NCBI RefSeq assembly: GCF_965363235.1
Contig: NC_134845.1
Location: 9,114,101-9,178,100 of the forward strand
DNA: 64,000 nt
Direction: 5' to 3'
From: Mytilus galloprovincialis
Taxonomy: Eukaryota > Mollusca > Bivalvia > Mytilida > Mytilidae
Position numbers and translations under genes: made by a program. Under the pieces are notes generated by a model. The model saw only the letters and a program-made list of their open reading frames with translations. It was not told the DNA's origin and made no database searches. Shown here one piece after another: positions 63,712-64,000 of this stretch. How positions within the stretch are numbered: the stretch's first letter is position 1; each line of letters opens with the position of its first letter.

Positions 63712-64000
63712 ATATTATCATCTACTCTTTAAATTTCATAGTAACAATAAAAGAAGCATGTCGTATTTTTTTAATATATATTACAATATTTAATAGTATA
63801 AGGGTTTACTTTTACAAATTGCGACTTCGATGGAGAGTTGTCTCATTAGCACTCATTATTGTGAATCATGCTTCATCTTCTTAATCTTTATTGACTGGCA
63901 ACCACTAATATCATCTTCTTTCTTTCGGCGGCAATTATGTGTCCGTCTGCTATATATAATGTATAAAATCTTTATTTTTTTAAGCGTATATCTAAAAAAA

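Overview
The window is non-microbial: AT-rich, low gene density, spliced genes with long introns and very many short mobile elements. The dispersed repeat families, the 355-bp satellite and the gene families point to a bivalve mollusc, most likely a marine mussel (Mytilus or close relative). That is recognition from memory, not a search. Most open reading frames here are by-products of repeats. The supported host genes are one complete medium-chain alcohol dehydrogenase (+ strand, 11 exons, 43427-58036), one nearly complete type I membrane protein (- strand, 8 resolved exons, 39768-26150), an isolated first exon of a secreted protein (- strand, 20887-20605) and a last exon of a THEM6-like gene (- strand, 62250-62020).

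Layout: 1-1840 dispersed repeats; 1844-7578 a 2.2-kb tandem duplication of a decayed reverse-transcriptase element whose two copies carry different later insertions; 7690-9290 dispersed repeats, a third partial copy and one inverted satellite monomer; 10250-18990 a mobile-element body holding exactly 23 units of a 355-bp satellite; 19000-22350 secreted-protein first exon and LINE remnant; 22713-23956 a foldback element with internal tandem repeats; 24240-25320 dispersed elements, including an array-less sibling of the satellite-bearing element; 26150-39768 the membrane-protein gene with repeat-filled introns; 40600-43000 foldbacks, a CRE-like cluster and a LINE remnant; 43427-58036 the alcohol dehydrogenase gene; 58463-64000 foldbacks, an 85-bp minisatellite and the THEM6-like exon.

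The most unusual feature is in the alcohol dehydrogenase gene. Three consecutive introns (3, 4 and 5) each begin with a minisatellite at or across the 5' splice site. In introns 4 and 5 the repeated unit is visibly a copy of the exon end plus its splice donor. In intron 5 the unit is 24 bp, the exon reading frame stays open, and four further in-frame GTATGT/GTATGC donors follow the native one. Use of a downstream donor would add one to four copies of an eight-residue Cys-rich segment (VCHMSVCK type) without disturbing the phase of the next exon. Whether this happens needs transcripts.

A second theme is hairpins. At least eight foldback elements of roughly 80-170 bp, mostly unrelated in sequence, share one architecture of two long arms around a GC-rich palindromic apex.
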